Below are positions 1 to 7,412 of a DNA stretch of 14,424 nucleotides, in pieces; position 1 is the stretch's first letter; every line of letters begins with the position of its first letter. The position numbers and the translations under genes were made by a program. The notes under the pieces were generated by a model. The model was not told where the DNA came from. It ran no database searches and was given only the letters and a program-made list of their open reading frames with translations. This stretch comes from an uncultured Johnsonella sp. (GTDB lineage: Bacteria; Bacillota; Clostridia; Lachnospirales; Lachnospiraceae), in NCBI GenBank assembly GCA_905373785.1, contig CAJPUK010000047.1, positions 1 to 14,424 on the forward strand. The letters are read 5' to 3'.

Positions 1-1
1 A

Positions 2-2809
2 TTTATGGCGGTTATAGCCATAGCTTACTTTAAAATCCTGGGAAGATATTTAAGTCTTTCGGAGACTACAAGATATTTAACATTTTTCGTGGCTGCACTT
101 TTTACGGAGTTCTCACTCCTGCTTGCATTAAAGAAATTTAACAGAAGATGGTATACAGATATATGCTTATACGGAATAAGTGTATGTATATGCTTTTTAG
201 TAATGGCATTTAATATGCCGCTTGCATTTACAATAACCTATCTTGCCGTGTATGCCGTGCTCTGTGTTATAGCGGATTTGTATATAGAGAAAAGTAAAAC
301 TGATTTGATATCCAAGGAGCTTAAAACGGATATATCGGCATTTGCACAAACCAATCTTCTGGCAGTCAGTATTATGGTAATGTTTTTCTTTAGAAGAGAT
401 TTGCATCAAGGTATAGTTACCATAGTATTATCAATAGTTCATCTTTACCTTGGAGATAAAAGAGAAAATAAAATCAACAGTGCAGGTTTTGTTGTGTTCC
501 TGGCACTTGCCGTGTACAGAATAGCCTACGGTAACTTTGAACATTCGATTCTTTATATGCTTTGTATGTTGCTCAGTATATTTACTTCGGTAAATATGAT
601 AGGTACTTTTAGGCAAAATACCAGAACTTATGCCAATATAGCCTCTGCTATAAGCTGTGTGGCAATAATATTAAGTGTTTGTTACTATTATGTAGTTGAG
701 AATGGAGGGACGGAGTTTGCCTCACTTTTATCCTTAGCTCTTGTGTGGATCTACATCTTAATCAATGACATAAAGTACAGGAAGGCAAGGATATCCTTAC
801 TTAACAGCCTGGCATTTATGTTCTTGCTTAACTATGCCATTGCCTACTTGAAAGTAAGTTCCTATGCTTTATATTCACTTATAAATGTAGTGATATTCTC
901 AATTATTGTTATATTCAGATCCGGACTTAAGATGGATTATCATGCGTGGCTTGTAGGCGTGGTTAATTTGAGCTTTTTTACAGCATTTGCATTTGTGGAT
1001 CATTGCAGCGGATATAGTTTGATATACGATGTATCCGATCTGTATACTATAATTTGCATATTGCTCGGTATTTTTGTATACTATGTACTGTCTAAAGAAA
1101 AACCGGTATTTGCAGTTTTAATAACGGGATTGTGGGCAGCACTTGTGTATATTTTAGTAGGTTATGTAAATATATACTCCGGCTTTAATATATCTTTTGA
1201 ATGGGCTTTATTTACATATTTCATACTTGCCTTTGCATATAAACTTATGCGTAAAAGAAATTTTGATATAGCTCTTGTCTTTTGGGTTCATATATTTGCT
1301 TTTATATACAGCATGGGACATTTATTTAATATGACTGTTCCGGCACCGTATTTTGTACTGTCGGGTATATATTTGCTTTTGTATCTTGCTGTTTTAAAAG
1401 AAAAGAAGACTGCAAGTTATCATGCAGCTATGCTGACAGATTTACTTTTAGGTCTTTTTATAAGTTTGTATTTTGCCGAACTGGATGGTGTTGTAATACA
1501 GGCAATACTTGCCATAACAACGCTTGCAATCTCCGCATTATACAGGTATGTATTCAAGGAAGAAGGCTTAGCCAACGGGACGGATACACTTTCACTTATT
1601 TTTGGGGTGTTTCTTATGTCGACTTGCAGCTTTGAGATTTTTCCGATTAGTTTTAGTGAAGTATTGATGTATTTAATACTTATAACGATACTCTGCATGT
1701 TGTATAATATAAAAGCCTATATAGAAAAAAGATACTATAATATGTTGATAAATTCTTCTGTTTTCTGGCTTTTATTCATGACAAAATGTATATTGGAAAT
1801 GAATGTGCAAAGAGAGTACCTGACAATTGCAATAGTTATAATACTTAGCTTGATAAGCATTGCCGTATTAAGATATAAAACACCGATAATAAAAGAAGAG
1901 AATTTCGGTGTTGCCTCATGTGATTGGTGGAGTATTACCTGGGGTCTGCATATAGTGGCTATATTACTTGCTTTAAGTACAGTTATATATAAACCCGATT
2001 ATATCAGAGCCGTATACATACTTTTGCTGGCTTTGTATTTGTTACAATATATTACGGTGAAAAAATTAAAGCTGTTGTCTCAAATAGCTTCTACAGTATG
2101 TTTTGTTGTATTTATATGGGTACAGGATTTTGTAGCGGTACCAAGTGTATATGACTTTGAGCTGAAGGCATTTTCATTGCTTTTAATCCCCTTATCACTT
2201 AAGGGCATGGTAAATAATAAAGAGTACAGAATTATTAATGTTTCGGCAAGGGCGGCAGTGCTTTTAATGCTTACCTGGGCAGCGGTACAGGGAGGACTTC
2301 TTGAGGATTCAATCATAGTACTTGTATTTGCATTAATATTGCTTGTATACACCAGTATCAGAAAGCACAGAAAGGAATTTTTGATAGCTTTCTCATTTGC
2401 TATAACTATCGCTGTATTTATGTCAAGGACATTCTGGACAAGGGTTTCATGGTTTGCCTATTTATTTGCGGCAGGGCTTTTACTTATCGGCTTAGCGGTA
2501 TATAATGAAATGAGAAGAAAAAAACAGGAAGTAAAGGGTGAAGGCAGTGAAGCAGTTGATAAGAGTAAAGATAGTGCTGATACAGTAGATAATGTTAATA
2601 CAGTGGATGATGTTGATACAGCGGCTAATGCTGACGAAGCAGGTAATGTCGGTGCAGCAGATGGTTCTGATCCGGCTAATGCTGTGAATGATGTTGATAT
2701 AGCGAATAATGCTGATAAAGTAAATAATACTGTAGTATCGGAAGTTTCTGATACCGTGAATGATGTTGATACAGCAGATAATACTGATACAACAAACAAT
2801 GAAAACTAA
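2..2809 (+). CDS. Large polytopic membrane protein, 5'-truncated by window edge
   Basis: The reading frame is open to the left edge: the codon before the first ATG (position 5) is TTT and no ribosome binding site can be seen. The true start therefore probably lies upstream and this is a C-terminal fragment of at least 934 residues. About the first 832 residues are a near-continuous series of roughly two dozen hydrophobic 18-22-residue stretches separated by short basic loops, so the protein is an integral membrane protein. Size and layout recall the DUF2339-type multi-spanning proteins of Firmicutes, but I see no diagnostic motif and that is a guess. From about residue 837 (basic NEMRRKKQ) a soluble tail of about 98 residues begins, rich in Asp, Asn, Ala, Val and Thr, with three 11-residue repeats. 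The basic run at the last membrane exit suggests a cytoplasmic tail. The gene ends 21 nt before tyrS and is probably cotranscribed with it. Function unknown. Confidence 0.8.
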   Translation, partial: FMAVIAIAYFKILGRYLSLSETTRYLTFFVAALFTEFSLLLALKKFNRRWYTDICLYGISVCICFLVMAFNMPLAFTITYLAVYAVLCVIADLYIEKSKTDLISKELKTDISAFAQTNLLAVSIMVMFFFRRDLHQGIVTIVLSIVHLYLGDKRENKINSAGFVVFLALAVYRIAYGNFEHSILYMLCMLLSIFTSVNMIGTFRQNTRTYANIASAISCVAIILSVCYYYVVENGGTEFASLLSLALVWIYILINDIKYRKARISLLNSLAFMFLLNYAIAYLKVSSYALYSLINVVIFSIIVIFRSGLKMDYHAWLVGVVNLSFFTAFAFVDHCSGYSLIYDVSDLYTIICILLGIFVYYVLSKEKPVFAVLITGLWAALVYILVGYVNIYSGFNISFEWALFTYFILAFAYKLMRKRNFDIALVFWVHIFAFIYSMGHLFNMTVPAPYFVLSGIYLLLYLAVLKEKKTASYHAAMLTDLLLGLFISLYFAELDGVVIQAILAITTLAISALYRYVFKEEGLANGTDTLSLIFGVFLMSTCSFEIFPISFSEVLMYLILITILCMLYNIKAYIEKRYYNMLINSSVFWLLFMTKCILEMNVQREYLTIAIVIILSLISIAVLRYKTPIIKEENFGVASCDWWSITWGLHIVAILLALSTVIYKPDYIRAVYILLLALYLLQYITVKKLKLLSQIASTVCFVVFIWVQDFVAVPSVYDFELKAFSLLLIPLSLKGMVNNKEYRIINVSARAAVLLMLTWAAVQGGLLEDSIIVLVFALILLVYTSIRKHRKEFLIAFSFAITIAVFMSRTFWTRVSWFAYLFAAGLLLIGLAVYNEMRRKKQEVKGEGSEAVDKSKDSADTVDNVNTVDDVDTAANADEAGNVGAADGSDPANAVNDVDIANNADKVNNTVVSEVSDTVNDVDTADNTDTTNNEN
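2603..2788 (+). repeat. Three 33-bp in-frame imperfect repeats in the membrane-protein tail
   Basis: Copies lie at 2603-2635, 2684-2716 and 2756-2788. Each is exactly 11 codons, in frame, and they encode VDDVDTAANAD (residues 867-877), VNDVDIANNAD (894-904) and VNDVDTADNTD (918-928). All share the core GATGTTGATA. The spacers are also Asp/Asn/Ala-rich, which suggests repeat expansion and decay by slippage or recombination. Conservation in DNA as well as protein suggests a fairly recent origin. Confidence 0.75.
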
Positions 2810-2830
2810 CTTTTATAAGGAGAACTTAAC

Positions 2831-4054
2831 ATGAATTGTTTTGAGGAGCTTAAAGCCAGAGGGCTTATAGCACAGACAACCAATGAAGAAGAAATAAGCA
2901 AGATGATTAACGAGGGGAAGGCTACATTTTACATAGGCTTTGACCCTACGGCAGACAGCCTCCATGTAGGGCACTTTATGGCACTTTGCCTTATGAAGAG
3001 GTTACAGATGGCAGGGAATAAACCTATAGCCTTAGTAGGTGGCGGAACCGGTATGATAGGAGACCCCTCAGGAAGAAGCGACCTTAGAAATGTAATGAGC
3101 ATAGAGACTATAGATAAAAACTGCGAAGCCTTTAAAGCGCAGATGAGCAAGTTTATAGACTTCGGCGAGGGTAAGGCTATTATGGTAAATAATGCCGACT
3201 GGCTAAGAGACCTTAATTATATGGAGTTTATTCGTGAGGTGGGACCGCATTTTTCAGTTAATAATATGCTTAGAGCCGAGTGTTATAAGCAGCGTATGGA
3301 AAAGGGGCTTTCCTTCCTTGAGTTTAACTACATGATACTGCAAAGTTATGACTTCTATATGTTATATCAAAAGTACGGCTGCAATATGCAATTCGGCGGT
3401 GATGACCAGTGGTCAAATATGCTTGGAGGTACGGAGCTTATCAGGCGCAAGCTTTCTAAGGACGCCCATGCCATGACTATTACTCTCTTGCTTAATTCGG
3501 AGGGTAAAAAGATGGGTAAGACCGTAGGCGGAGCGGTATGGCTTGACCCTAACAAGACCTCACCCTTTGATTTTTATCAGTACTGGAGAAATGTAGCCGA
3601 TGCCGATGTACTTAACTGTATCCGTATGCTTACCTTCCTTCCTATAGAAGAAATTGAGCAAATGTCGGACTGGGAAGGGGCTAAGTTAAATGAAGCTAAG
3701 GAAATACTTGCTTATGAGCTTACCAAGCTTGTGCACAGTGAAGAAGATGCAGAGCAGGCAAAGCAGGCAAGCAAGGCACTTTTTGCCGGTGCCGGAAATC
3801 TTGACAATGTTCCAAGTTACAGCCTTAAAAAAGAAGACTTTAGCGAGGGCAAGGTAGATATACTTGATCTGTTGGTAAAATCAGGGCTTGCAAAGAGCCG
3901 CTCAGAAGCGAGAAGAAATGTCGAGCAGGGCGGAGTATATGTAGACTCGGAGCAGATAAGTGATATAAAGCTTTGCTACAGTGAAGATGATTTTAATGAG
4001 CCTAAGCTGCTTAGAAGAGGCAAGAAGAATTATATAAAGCTTATAAAAGAATAG
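2831..4054 (+). CDS. tyrS: Tyrosyl-tRNA synthetase
   Basis: Cytoplasmic class I synthetase that joins tyrosine to tRNA(Tyr) using ATP. At 407 residues it has the usual bacterial length. The Rossmann domain carries the HIGH-type signature HVGH (residues 45-48) within FDPTADSLHVGH, the IALVGGGTGMIGDPSGR stretch (66-82), the tyrosine-pocket region YMILQSYDF (167-175), GGDDQW (189-194) and the KMSKS-type loop KMGKT (227-231; Bacillus-type enzymes usually have KFGKT). The C-terminal S4 RNA-binding domain covers about 341-405 (DLLVKSGLAKSRSEARR). The start is set by AAGGAG at 2817-2822, 8 nt before ATG. Many Firmicute tyrS genes have a T-box leader. None fits in the 21 nt after the membrane-protein gene, so any such control must lie upstream of the window. 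I see no clear terminator after the stop. Confidence 0.97.
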   Translation: MNCFEELKARGLIAQTTNEEEISKMINEGKATFYIGFDPTADSLHVGHFMALCLMKRLQMAGNKPIALVGGGTGMIGDPSGRSDLRNVMSIETIDKNCEAFKAQMSKFIDFGEGKAIMVNNADWLRDLNYMEFIREVGPHFSVNNMLRAECYKQRMEKGLSFLEFNYMILQSYDFYMLYQKYGCNMQFGGDDQWSNMLGGTELIRRKLSKDAHAMTITLLLNSEGKKMGKTVGGAVWLDPNKTSPFDFYQYWRNVADADVLNCIRMLTFLPIEEIEQMSDWEGAKLNEAKEILAYELTKLVHSEEDAEQAKQASKALFAGAGNLDNVPSYSLKKEDFSEGKVDILDLLVKSGLAKSRSEARRNVEQGGVYVDSEQISDIKLCYSEDDFNEPKLLRRGKKNYIKLIKE

Positions 4055-4210
4055 GATTTGCGAGGCTTATTTTTGAGTTTAATATAGGAAATTGCGAAAC
4101 ATACTGACTAATATTTATATATATTGTATAAAAAGAAAAGCGGCTTTGGTATATTTAGACTATTTTTATGAGAAGTAGATATGAAAGATAAATATCAGAT
4201 GAGGAGAAAG
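4055..4210. other. Spacer between tyrS and the prmA unit
   Basis: AT-rich spacer after tyrS. It holds the candidate promoter at 4104-4132 and no convincing hairpin plus T-run, so tyrS transcripts may read through into prmA. Nothing else recognised. Confidence 0.5.
4104..4132 (+). promoter_or_regulatory. Candidate sigma-A promoter for prmA-rsmE
   Basis: CTGACT (4104-4109, 4 of 6 to the -35 consensus), a 17-nt spacer and TATAAA (4127-4132, 5 of 6 to the -10). The predicted transcript would start near 4139, about 70 nt before the short leader ORF and 160 nt before prmA. The region is AT-rich, so chance matches are possible. Confidence 0.4.
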
Positions 4211-4315
4211 ATGAAATTGAGATTAAAGAAGTGCCATATTTATGAGGTTTGTGGCGTTTCGCAAATGCCTATTAAGTTTGATAATAGGAAGGAGCTTATT
4301 TATGAAGTGGGATAA
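4211..4315 (+). CDS. Possible 34-residue leader peptide overlapping the prmA start
   Basis: ATG at 4211 follows GAGGAG (4201-4206) by only 4 nt. The 34-codon frame (starting MKLRLKKCHIYEV, ending KELIYEVG) stops at TAA 4313-4315, so it overlaps the first 14 bases of prmA in another frame. The arrangement would let ribosomes finishing the short ORF open the prmA start, or couple the two. The peptide has a basic N-terminus and two Cys (residues 8 and 14) and matches no family I know. A 34-codon ORF is not rare by chance, so support rests on the ribosome binding site and the overlap only. Confidence 0.28.
   Translation: MKLRLKKCHIYEVCGVSQMPIKFDNRKELIYEVG
4286..4294 (+). promoter_or_regulatory. 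Ribosome binding site deciding the prmA start
   Basis: AGGAAGGAG ends 7 nt before ATG 4302. The upstream in-frame ATG at 4242 has no comparable site and would add 20 residues not typical of PrmA, so 4302 is chosen. Confidence 0.85.
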
Positions 4316-5276
4316 ATATACTTTGATAACAAGAACCGATGCAGTCGATATACTGTCCGCCTGCCTGCCTGAAGCCGGCATAGAGGGAATAGAGGTTGAA
4401 GACAATATCCCCTTAAGTGAGGAGGATACCAAGGGAATGTTTATAGATATATTACCCGATTTGCCCAAAGATGACGGCAGTGCAAAAATAAGCTTTTATC
4501 TTGAACAGGATAAATCCCAAGAAGTTCTTGCAAATGTGAAGGAACTTTTGGCTGATTTAAGTAAAAACCTTGAGCTTGGAAGCTGTGAAATCATAAAAAG
4601 TGAGACCGAGGATAAGGATTGGATCAATAATTGGAAGGAGTTTTTTAAGCCCTTTATGCTTGATGATATACTTATAAAGCCTACTTGGGAAGAAGCTAAG
4701 GATTTTAAAAACTATAAAATAAGCATAGACATAGACCCCGGCACAGCCTTCGGTACAGGTTCACACGAGACAACAAGGCTGTGCATAAGAGGACTTAACA
4801 AATATATTTCCAAGTTTTTAGAAGAGGGCAAGAAGGAGTTAAAAATACTTGATGTGGGAACCGGAAGCGGTATCTTAAGTATTGCCGCATTAAAGCTTGG
4901 AGCTTCCAAGGTAGTTGCTACAGAGATAGATGAGTATGCTCTACCTACAGTAAAGTCCAATATGTTTATAAACAAGATAGAAAAGTCAAGTTATAAGCTT
5001 ATCGGCGGTGATATACTGGAAGATGAGGTGGTGCAAAAGGAAGCAGGTTTTAACTGCTATGATATCTTAGTTGCCAATATACTTGCTCCGGTAATAATAC
5101 GCTTACAGGCGGAAGCGGCAAGGTATCTTAAAAGCGGCGGAATATTTATAAGTTCCGGTATTATAGATACTAAGGAGAAAGAAGTGGTTGACAGTATAAA
5201 GGCGAATACGGAGCTTGAAATCATAGACATAGTACATGACGGCGAATGGCTCAGTGTCTGTGCAAGGAGAAAGTAA
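4302..5276 (+). CDS. prmA: Ribosomal protein L11 methyltransferase
   Basis: Transfers methyl groups from S-adenosylmethionine to amino groups of ribosomal protein L11. Length is 324 residues. The N-terminal L11-recognition domain (1 to about 100) starts MKWDKYTLITRTDAVD, close to the usual PrmA opening. A linker region carries DWINNWKEFFKP (106-117). The class I Rossmann methyltransferase domain follows: DPGTAFGTGSHETTRL (145-160, a PrmA hallmark), the SAM-binding DVGTGSGIL (184-192), acidic ATEID (206-210) and the NILAPVI motif (259-265) corresponding to the N-x-x-x-P type active-site loop. The TAA stop shares its last A with the rsmE start (TAATG), so the two are translationally coupled. 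prmA-rsmE is a common Firmicute pair, often behind dnaJ; here dnaJ is absent and tyrS lies upstream. Confidence 0.96.
   Translation: MKWDKYTLITRTDAVDILSACLPEAGIEGIEVEDNIPLSEEDTKGMFIDILPDLPKDDGSAKISFYLEQDKSQEVLANVKELLADLSKNLELGSCEIIKSETEDKDWINNWKEFFKPFMLDDILIKPTWEEAKDFKNYKISIDIDPGTAFGTGSHETTRLCIRGLNKYISKFLEEGKKELKILDVGTGSGILSIAALKLGASKVVATEIDEYALPTVKSNMFINKIEKSSYKLIGGDILEDEVVQKEAGFNCYDILVANILAPVIIRLQAEAARYLKSGGIFISSGIIDTKEKEVVDSIKANTELEIIDIVHDGEWLSVCARRK
5264..5270 (+). promoter_or_regulatory. Ribosome binding site deciding the rsmE start
   Basis: AAGGAGA lies in the last codons of prmA, 5 nt before ATG 5276. A possible earlier in-frame ATG at 5246 would overlap prmA by 31 nt and precede this site, so it is rejected. 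Confidence 0.85.
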
Positions 5277-6010
5277 TGCAGCATTTTTTTATAAGACCTG
5301 AGGACATAGAGGGCGGTATTGCCTATATAAGAGGGAAAGACAGACACCACATAGCCAATGTCCTTCGTATGAGGACAGGCGAGGAGATTTTAATCAGCAC
5401 CGGAGAGGATTGGGACTATCTGTGTACCATCAAAAGTATAGATGATGATAAGGTTGAGCTTTTGGTAAAAAGTGAAAATGAAGCGGCAAGAGAACTTAAG
5501 GTCAGATTGGTGCTTTATCAGGCACTTCCCAAATCCGATAAGATGGAGCTTATCATACAAAAGGCGGTTGAACTTGGAGTACACTCCATAGTGCCTTTTA
5601 CAAGTAAAAGAGTTATAGTAAAGTTGGATGAAAAGTCGGGGGAAAATAAGACAAAAAGGTGGCAAAGGATCTCGGAAAGTGCAGCCAAGCAGTCAAAAAG
5701 AAGTATAATACCCGAGGTAAAAGCTCCTATAAGTTTCAAACAAATGTTAAAGGATATAGCCGACTATGACAAGGCTTATCTGGCTTATGAAGAGGCAAGA
5801 GGTACTGAAAGTGCAAGAGAGGCATTTGCAAGTGCAAAACAATATAAAAGTATAGCTGTATGCATAGGACCGGAGGGCGGTTTTGAGGAACAAGAGATAG
5901 AAGCCGCAAAAGAAGCCGGCTTTGAAATAATTTCGCTCGGAAGTCGTATACTTAGGACAGAAACCGCAGGTTTTGCGGTTCTGTCCAATTTTATGATACA
6001 GCTTGATTAA
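5276..6010 (+). CDS. rsmE: 16S rRNA (uracil1498-N3)-methyltransferase
   Basis: SPOUT-class, SAM-dependent enzyme that makes m3U1498 in 16S rRNA of the small ribosomal subunit. It is 244 residues, normal for the family. The N-terminal PUA-like RNA-binding domain (1 to about 70) includes GKDRHHIANVLRMRTGE (20-36), the usual HxxxVLR-type opening. The knotted methyltransferase domain holds QALPKSDKMELIIQKAVELG (82-101), ERRSE-like WQRISESAAKQSKR (129-142), IGPEGGF (197-203) and LGSRILRTETA (221-231), the last two forming the SAM pocket at the knot. Its start codon overlaps the prmA stop by one base, so the two are made together. No strong terminator follows. Confidence 0.96.
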   Translation: MQHFFIRPEDIEGGIAYIRGKDRHHIANVLRMRTGEEILISTGEDWDYLCTIKSIDDDKVELLVKSENEAARELKVRLVLYQALPKSDKMELIIQKAVELGVHSIVPFTSKRVIVKLDEKSGENKTKRWQRISESAAKQSKRSIIPEVKAPISFKQMLKDIADYDKAYLAYEEARGTESAREAFASAKQYKSIAVCIGPEGGFEEQEIEAAKEAGFEIISLGSRILRTETAGFAVLSNFMIQLD

Positions 6011-6232
6011 GTAACATTGTTTATTAAGTAAGTATAGCAAACAACTTATGTATTTTCCTGATTGCATACATCAAAACCTTTAGTATAGTGTGTGATACGC
6101 CTAAGTTTTTGATATACCCATTCGGAAAAATATTGCAGTGCCGATGTGCTAAGTCAATTTTATGTAGGGGAAGTTTAAGGTTTTAATCATTAAAAATGAA
6201 TATAGGATCAATATAGAAAGAAGAGTAACAAA
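6011..6232. other. Intergenic region between rsmE and the desulfurase gene
   Basis: 222 bp, AT-rich. It contains one copy of a GGGAAGTTTAAG-type motif (6163-6179, 53 nt before the next start). A weak promoter-like pair, TTGCAT (6062-6067) and TATAGT (6084-6089) 16 nt apart, is possible but poor in the -35. I see no clear terminator and no small gene. Confidence 0.4.
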
Positions 6233-7387
6233 ATGCAGGTTTATTTGGATAATGCAGCGTCTACAAGGGTGTCAAAATCTGTAATAGAGCTGATGAATAA
6301 AGCTATGGCTGAGGATTATGCCAATCCGTCAGCCAAGCACCTTAAGGGAATGGAGGCTGAAAAGTACCTAAAAGAGGCGGCAGCAAAAATAGCCAAAACT
6401 ATGAAGGTATCTGAAAAAGAGCTGGTATTTACCTCGGGAGGAACGGAGTCCAACAATATGGCGCTTATAGGTACTGCCATGGCAAGGCAAAGGTATGGAA
6501 AACATATTATAAGTACTGCCATAGAACATTCCGCAGTACATCAGGTTTTGGTACATTTGGCAGATTTGGGCTTTGAATACAGTATACTCAAAGTGGATGA
6601 AAAGGGTCAGATCTCACTTGAAGAATTGAAGTCCTTGCTTAGAGCAGACACCATATTAGTGTCTGTGATGTATGTTAATAATGAAATAGGTGCGGTTCAG
6701 GATATAAAGGCAATAGCCGATATAGTACATGGCTACAATAAAGACATATATATGCATACGGATGCAATACAAGCCTACGGGAAGTTTAAGATATTTCCCA
6801 AAAAAGAAGGCATAGACCTTCTCAGTGTGAGCGCCCACAAGCTCCACGGTCCTAAAGGATCGGGTTTTTTGTATATAGATGAAAGGGTCAATATTAAGCC
6901 TATAATATACGGTGGCGGTCAGCAAAGAGGGCTTAGAAGCGGCACACTCAATATCCCCGGTATAGCAGGACTTGGTGAGGCTGCAAAGGAAGCTTACGAG
7001 GACTTTGATAAAGAAGTAGAGTATATCTACGGTTTAAGAGACTATCTTATAGATGAAATTACAAAGCTTAATGATGAGGGCATAAAGCTTAACTCAGGCA
7101 AGGGAGTAAAATTTGCCCCACATGTACTGAGTATTTCCATAAGCGGAGTCAGGGCGGAAGTTTTATTACACGCTATGGAAGAAAGAGGAGTATATATAGC
7201 AAGCGGTTCAGCCTGCTCCTCGAACCACCCCGGACTTTCAGGCACATTAAAGGGAATAGGGCTTAAAGAAGAGTTCTTAAGTTCTACTGTAAGAGTTTCA
7301 TTTTCCAAGTATAATAACAAAGAAGAGTTGGACTTTTTCTTAGCCAATCTAAAAGAATTGATACCCCAACTTAGAAGATATAAGTAA
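6233..7387 (+). CDS. Cysteine desulfurase, NifS/IscS family (NifZ-like, paired with ThiI)
   Basis: PLP enzyme that takes sulfur from cysteine as an enzyme-bound persulfide, releasing alanine. It is 384 residues, fold-type I class V aminotransferase. The start YLDNAAST (4-11) is typical. TSGGTESNN (67-75) binds cofactor phosphate, His103 stacks on PLP, Asp177 (HTDAIQ) meets the pyridine nitrogen, and Lys203 in SVSAHKLHGPKG is the Schiff-base lysine. Cys328 in ASGSACSS lies on the mobile loop and is the persulfide cysteine; the position and loop length are as in group I (IscS/NifS) enzymes. The next gene, thiI, begins 25 nt later, as with the Bacillus subtilis NifZ-ThiI pair, so the likely job is supplying sulfur for tRNA 4-thiouridine rather than general Fe-S assembly (no iscU or sufU nearby). 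The ribosome binding site is modest: AAGAAGAG before ATG 6233. Confidence 0.93.
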   Translation: MQVYLDNAASTRVSKSVIELMNKAMAEDYANPSAKHLKGMEAEKYLKEAAAKIAKTMKVSEKELVFTSGGTESNNMALIGTAMARQRYGKHIISTAIEHSAVHQVLVHLADLGFEYSILKVDEKGQISLEELKSLLRADTILVSVMYVNNEIGAVQDIKAIADIVHGYNKDIYMHTDAIQAYGKFKIFPKKEGIDLLSVSAHKLHGPKGSGFLYIDERVNIKPIIYGGGQQRGLRSGTLNIPGIAGLGEAAKEAYEDFDKEVEYIYGLRDYLIDEITKLNDEGIKLNSGKGVKFAPHVLSISISGVRAEVLLHAMEERGVYIASGSACSSNHPGLSGTLKGIGLKEEFLSSTVRVSFSKYNNKEELDFFLANLKELIPQLRRYK

Positions 7388-7398
7388 AATTTAGATTT

Positions 7399-7403
7399 AA
7401 GGA
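7399..7403 (+). promoter_or_regulatory. Ribosome binding site deciding the thiI start
   Basis: AAGGA lies 9 nt before ATG 7413. A TTG two codons upstream (7407) is only 3 nt from the site, so ATG 7413 is preferred. Confidence 0.7.
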
Positions 7404-7412
7404 CATTTGCAA

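Noticed and set aside
2458..2799. 113-codon minus-strand frame opposite the membrane-protein tail
   Set aside because: Its Ser/Thr/Val/Ala-rich sequence is the complement of the low-complexity repeats; no ribosome binding site, and the + strand frame is continuous with a long protein.
2810..2830. T-box leader for tyrS
   Set aside because: Only 21 nt separate the genes; no specifier or antiterminator can fit.
4242..4301. Upstream start for prmA
   Set aside because: No ribosome binding site and the added 20 residues do not fit the family; ATG 4302 has AGGAAGGAG.
5246..5275. Upstream start for rsmE
   Set aside because: It would overlap prmA by 31 nt; AAGGAGA at 5264-5270 points to ATG 5276.
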